Shown here piece after piece: positions 62,201 to 64,000 of a stretch of 64,000 nt of DNA (positions within the stretch are counted from its first letter, which is position 1; each line of letters starts with the position of its first letter). A program made the translations under genes and the position numbers. The notes beneath the pieces were generated by a model. The model was not told the DNA's origin. It saw only the letters and a list, made by a program, of their open reading frames with translations, and ran no database searches. This DNA is from Neospora caninum Liverpool (taxonomy: Eukaryota > Apicomplexa > Conoidasida > Eucoccidiorida > Sarcocystidae), in NCBI RefSeq assembly GCF_000208865.1, contig NC_018395.1:4884839-4948838 (forward strand). The letters are read 5' to 3'.

Positions 62201-63978
62201 GCGGGTCCGAAACTGTGCGAACCGGGGACGGGGCTCGACAAGGCCTCGGCACAAGTGCCTTTTCTGTCGCGTCCTTCCGCCCAACGCCGAAGCCAAGAGA
62301 GGAAAAAACAGCCGGAACCTAGGACGCACACGAAGACTGAGAACACCGAAATGCGGAAAGACGCTCGCTAGACGTGCCTTTGGTCTCCATATGCATTCGT
62401 GTTTGGCCTTTCCCGCCTTGTCCGAACCCTGTGCTCACCTTCCCATTCGGTGGTGTCTTCTGTCCGTGTGGCGACTCTCTCTTTTGGCCCAGTGCCTTGT
62501 CTCTCTTTCGCGTGGAACTTTCTGCCTGTTGCTCTCTTTTTCCTGGAGATCTGTCGGTGCGTGGGTGTGTGCCGCTGGCCCTCCCCTTTCCGTCTTTTGC
62601 GTGCGAGGCACATCACCTTCCCGTCTGCCTCCCAGAAATTCTCCGTCGCCAGATGTGTCTCTGTCTCTTGTCAGCCGACGGACCCCGTCATCGTTTGGTT
62701 CTGGGAAGTCCTCTTCTCCTTCTCGACTCGAGAACGCCAGAAATTCCTGAGATTCGTCTGGGGCCGGTCGCGCCTGCCTCCCGCCAGCGCCGCCTGGGAA
62801 CAGGACATGGAAGTCGCGTGCAAACACGTCGTCGGGCGGCCCGTCGCGGTGCCGGCAGAGGCGTCGTCTCACTTCACGCAGTTTGCCTCTCCAGCTGCGA
62901 CGACGCCGTCGTCCGCGTCCTCTTCTCTTTCGTCTGTCCCTCAAGGCCCCTTCGCGTTGCTCTCGGGCGCCTCAGCGGAGTCCGGCGAGTCGCAGGAGCG
63001 TGGTGAGGAAGCAGAGGGACACAGCGCTTCATCTTCGGTTTCGCGATCTGGGCCTTTCGCCACGGGAGACGCCGCACACAGAGGGGACGGAAGCGAGCGC
63101 GCGAGAACGGCAGCGAGGCCAAGCGACTGTATCGCTGCCAGGCCAGAAGACTTGCAACTCCCTGCCTCGCATACCTGCTTCTTCCAGGTACGTGCGAAAA
63201 CACAGCAGGAAAGCCGAAAAGAACGCGCGAATTGCGATTCGCGATGTCGCGAGGCGGGCCCGTCCCCCTACGATCCCTACGTTCAGGTAAAGGTTTTTAG
63301 ACTACAAAACGTTTAAACAGATGTAGTAGGAAGGAGAGGAAAGAATCGAGTCTTTTGCCTGGCTGCTCTGGGGCCTTTGCGGATACCTACGCTTTTGATA
63401 AACAGTCGCCTGACGTATCAGACCGCCCCGAGAGCCCAATGCAACTCTGGCGTGGAAACTGCAAACGGACACCAGAGTGATCCCAAAGTGACGCGCAATG
63501 CGAAACGCACTCGAACTAGCATTTACAGGCAGAGCGCGCGCGGGTGGCAACCGACACACCAGCGCGTGGGCTGAGGCGGAAAAAGACAACTGACCAGTCT
63601 TGACAGAAAGCGGGTGTGTGTTTCGGGTCTGACAATCGTGGCAACATGTTAGGGCTAGAGTGTGCATGAAGCTCTGCCGGACCACGGTCTTCACGAAATG
63701 GATGTGAGACGGCGCCCTAGTGTATGATGTCTCTCGGCTTCGGCGGGTTCGCCCTCTGTAGGTAGTTGCGAGCGCGGGCAGAATCCGCGTTCTCGTTTCC
63801 TCTCGAGAGAAACCCAAATGCTCCGCGCCGTCGGCTGTCTGTCTCGCGCCGTGCTTCGCAGATTGAATTGCCTCGGTACTCCAGCAAAGAGATTCTCTAC
63901 AAGAAGTTGCTCTATGCCATCACTGAGGGCATCGCAATCGATGCAGACAACATGGCCGACAATACTGCGTGGGAGTAG
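29264..63978 (+). CDS. Giant HERC-type HECT E3 ubiquitin ligase, 11 exons, about 9.78 thousand residues
   Basis: Exons: 29264-29815, 30580-32680 (alternative acceptor start 30667), 33362-33645, 34268-54295, 54739-59345, 59640-60213, 60889-61098, 61427-61624, 61908-62057, 62675-63187 and 63862-63978. All ten junctions have GT/AG ends and matching phases; the sum is 9,777 aa (9,748 with the alternative acceptor). The ATG lies in ACAATGG. Domains, with approximate residues: ESPHP/CUB-like module 898-1045, SPRY 4704-5050, UBA 5185-5225, second ESPHP module 6280-6411, laminin-G-like 7920-8550, HECT 9209-9777 with catalytic Cys near 9736. HECT wording such as [10 protein letters not shown] and [14 protein letters not shown] is closest to large HERC proteins. 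The enzyme would accept ubiquitin from an E2 as a thioester and pass it to substrates; substrates are unknown. Ser-, Glu- and Arg-rich linkers fill most of the length. No RCC1 repeats were recognised. Confidence 0.88.
29816..30579 (+). other. Intron 1 of the giant ligase gene
   Basis: The donor is CAG/GTACAT after residue 184. The acceptor TCGGTTTTGCAG gives phase-0 continuation at 30580, and CTGCTATCGCAG at 30666 works equally well, so exon 2 may start at either. Nothing else is seen in the intron. Confidence 0.6.
33362..34460 (+). other. ESPHP/CUB-like module 1 of the ligase, split by intron 3
   Basis: Exon 3 supplies VVESPHPYP near its start, then a Ser/Arg-rich insertion and [17 protein letters not shown]. 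The donor at 33645 (CTCTAC/GTAAGG) joins in phase 0 to the acceptor at 34267 (CTCTGGCAG). Exon 4 then supplies WP, a [14 protein letters not shown] strand and WGYRV. This order (ESPHP, a hydrophobic strand with FD, WP, then WGY) is repeated in module 2 and resembles beta-sandwich modules of other large eukaryotic E3 and ZZ-domain proteins. Confidence 0.6.
36594..36690 (+). repeat. TCTTCC/TCATCT-type tract encoding poly-Ser
   Basis: An imperfect 15-nt periodic pyrimidine tract (TCTTCCTCATCTTTC-like units) encodes a Ser run broken by Phe and Pro in exon 4. It is a simple-sequence expansion inside a linker between ligase domains. Confidence 0.8.
45440..46490 (+). other. SPRY/B30.2 domain of the ligase
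   Basis: The domain opens with [11 protein letters not shown], continues through [41 protein letters not shown] and [11 protein letters not shown], and closes with [17 protein letters not shown] and FVFPFE. This order of strands (YFEV, GLF, H, GD.VG..WD, FKNG, NFG..PF) is that of SPRY domains, which bind protein partners. A Ser/Pro-rich insertion of about 150 residues lies between the FKNG strand and the last two strands. HERC1 is a known HECT protein with a SPRY domain. Confidence 0.85.
46883..47005 (+). other. UBA domain of the ligase
   Basis: [19 protein letters not shown] followed by [14 protein letters not shown] has the three-helix pattern of UBA domains: M-G loop, C..AL helix, D...A..WLL.HG helix. 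It is followed by a Leu/Glu/Gln-rich helix. UBA domains bind ubiquitin; here it lies about 140 residues after the SPRY domain. Confidence 0.8.
50168..50572 (+). other. ESPHP/CUB-like module 2 of the ligase
   Basis: [14 protein letters not shown] opens the module, then [32 protein letters not shown], a [14 protein letters not shown] strand and [13 protein letters not shown]. Layout matches module 1 at 33.4-34.5 kb, but it lies wholly inside exon 4 and carries fewer insertions. Confidence 0.65.
54739..59345 (+). other. Exon 5 of the ligase, with laminin-G/concanavalin-like domain
   Basis: The acceptor GTGGTTTTAG continues phase 0 from exon 4; the donor TTCCG/GTAAGA leaves phase 2. From about 55531, [19 protein letters not shown] starts a beta-sandwich. 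After a Ser/Pro-rich insertion of roughly 350 residues come [32 protein letters not shown] and, after a second insertion, [16 protein letters not shown] (to about 57405). The W.HVA, RL..DG and G.L.DFR.Y..E steps are typical of laminin-G/concanavalin-like folds, usually extracellular but also found in some large cytosolic eukaryotic proteins. Confidence 0.75.
60214..60888 (+). other. Intron 6 of the ligase gene, within the HECT N-lobe
   Basis: A 675-nt pyrimidine-rich intron with donor GTAAAA and acceptor TTCGCAG. Several frames stay open across it on both strands but have no HECT-like sequence. Confidence 0.7.
62058..62674 (+). other. Intron 9 of the ligase gene
   Basis: A 617-nt intron with donor CAG/GTACAA and acceptor TCTTGTCAG joins TRYTGFQ to [10 protein letters not shown] in phase 0. 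No additional coding is required by the HECT alignment. Confidence 0.75.
63188..63861 (+). other. Intron 10 of the ligase gene, directly after the catalytic-Cys codons
   Basis: The donor (CTTCCAG/GTACGT) lies nine bases after the catalytic Cys codon, and the acceptor is GTGCTTCGCAG. The frame stays open for about 42 codons into the intron before a stop at 63314-63316, so unspliced message would encode a different C-terminus. Confidence 0.8.
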
Positions 63979-64000
63979 AACGTGAAGCGGAGTTGTGAGA

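Larger units (their letters stand above)
59640..63978 (+). other. HECT domain of the ligase, six exons
   Basis: Exon 6 encodes [21 protein letters not shown] and [16 protein letters not shown], the start of the HECT N-lobe, with a Ser/Arg-rich insertion of about 70 residues. Exon 7 has [15 protein letters not shown]. Exon 8 has [14 protein letters not shown] and exon 9 [13 protein letters not shown]. Exon 10 has [21 protein letters not shown] and the active-site HTCFF (Cys at 63176-63178). Exon 11 has [20 protein letters not shown] and ends [14 protein letters not shown]. About 132 residues separate GRSRLPP from the Cys, where HERC2-like domains have roughly 30. Confidence 0.92.

Overview
The window comes from a coccidian apicomplexan of the Toxoplasma/Neospora/Hammondia group. 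The evidence is sequence style: short exons with GTAAG/GTGAG donors beside huge intron-free exons, Ser/Arg/Glu-rich low-complexity insertions, long gene-poor spacers, GCATGC motifs near starts, and protein families typical of this group (short TPPP/p25-alpha protein, giant HERC-type HECT ligase). I cannot settle the species from sequence alone. The track lists only open frames, so every multi-exon model here was joined by hand from splice signals and reading-phase continuity.

Left part (1-12.6 kb), plus strand: a four-exon SR-type splicing factor (343-2085). Next come a gene-poor stretch, a 520-codon Ser/Pro-rich ORF holding eight copies of a 27-bp minisatellite (5567-7129), and an orphan 281-aa ORF (9236-10081).

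Middle part (12.7-26.4 kb): on the minus strand, a DDX24/MAK5-like DEAD-box helicase of about ten exons (12690-18478) and a two-exon TPPP/p25-alpha protein (20711-21526). On the plus strand, divergent from TPPP, a four-exon SMN-like protein with a C-terminal YG box (22843-26358).

Right part (29.3-64 kb), plus strand: a single giant gene in 11 exons (29264-63978) encoding a HERC-type HECT E3 ubiquitin ligase of about 9,750-9,780 residues. Exon 4 alone is 20,028 nt and stays open throughout. Domains in order are an ESPHP/CUB-like module, a long low-complexity region, SPRY, UBA, a second ESPHP module, a laminin-G/concanavalin-like domain broken by insertions, and a HECT domain spread over six exons. 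The phase of all ten introns is self-consistent, which is the main evidence for one gene rather than several.

The genes do not form one pathway. Three (SR factor, SMN-like protein, DDX24-like helicase) act in RNP biogenesis, one in microtubule organisation and one in ubiquitin signalling. No rRNA, tRNA, mobile element or CRISPR was seen. The most notable items are the giant ligase and its paired ESPHP modules, the HECT-domain insertions, and the six-frame-open minisatellite.
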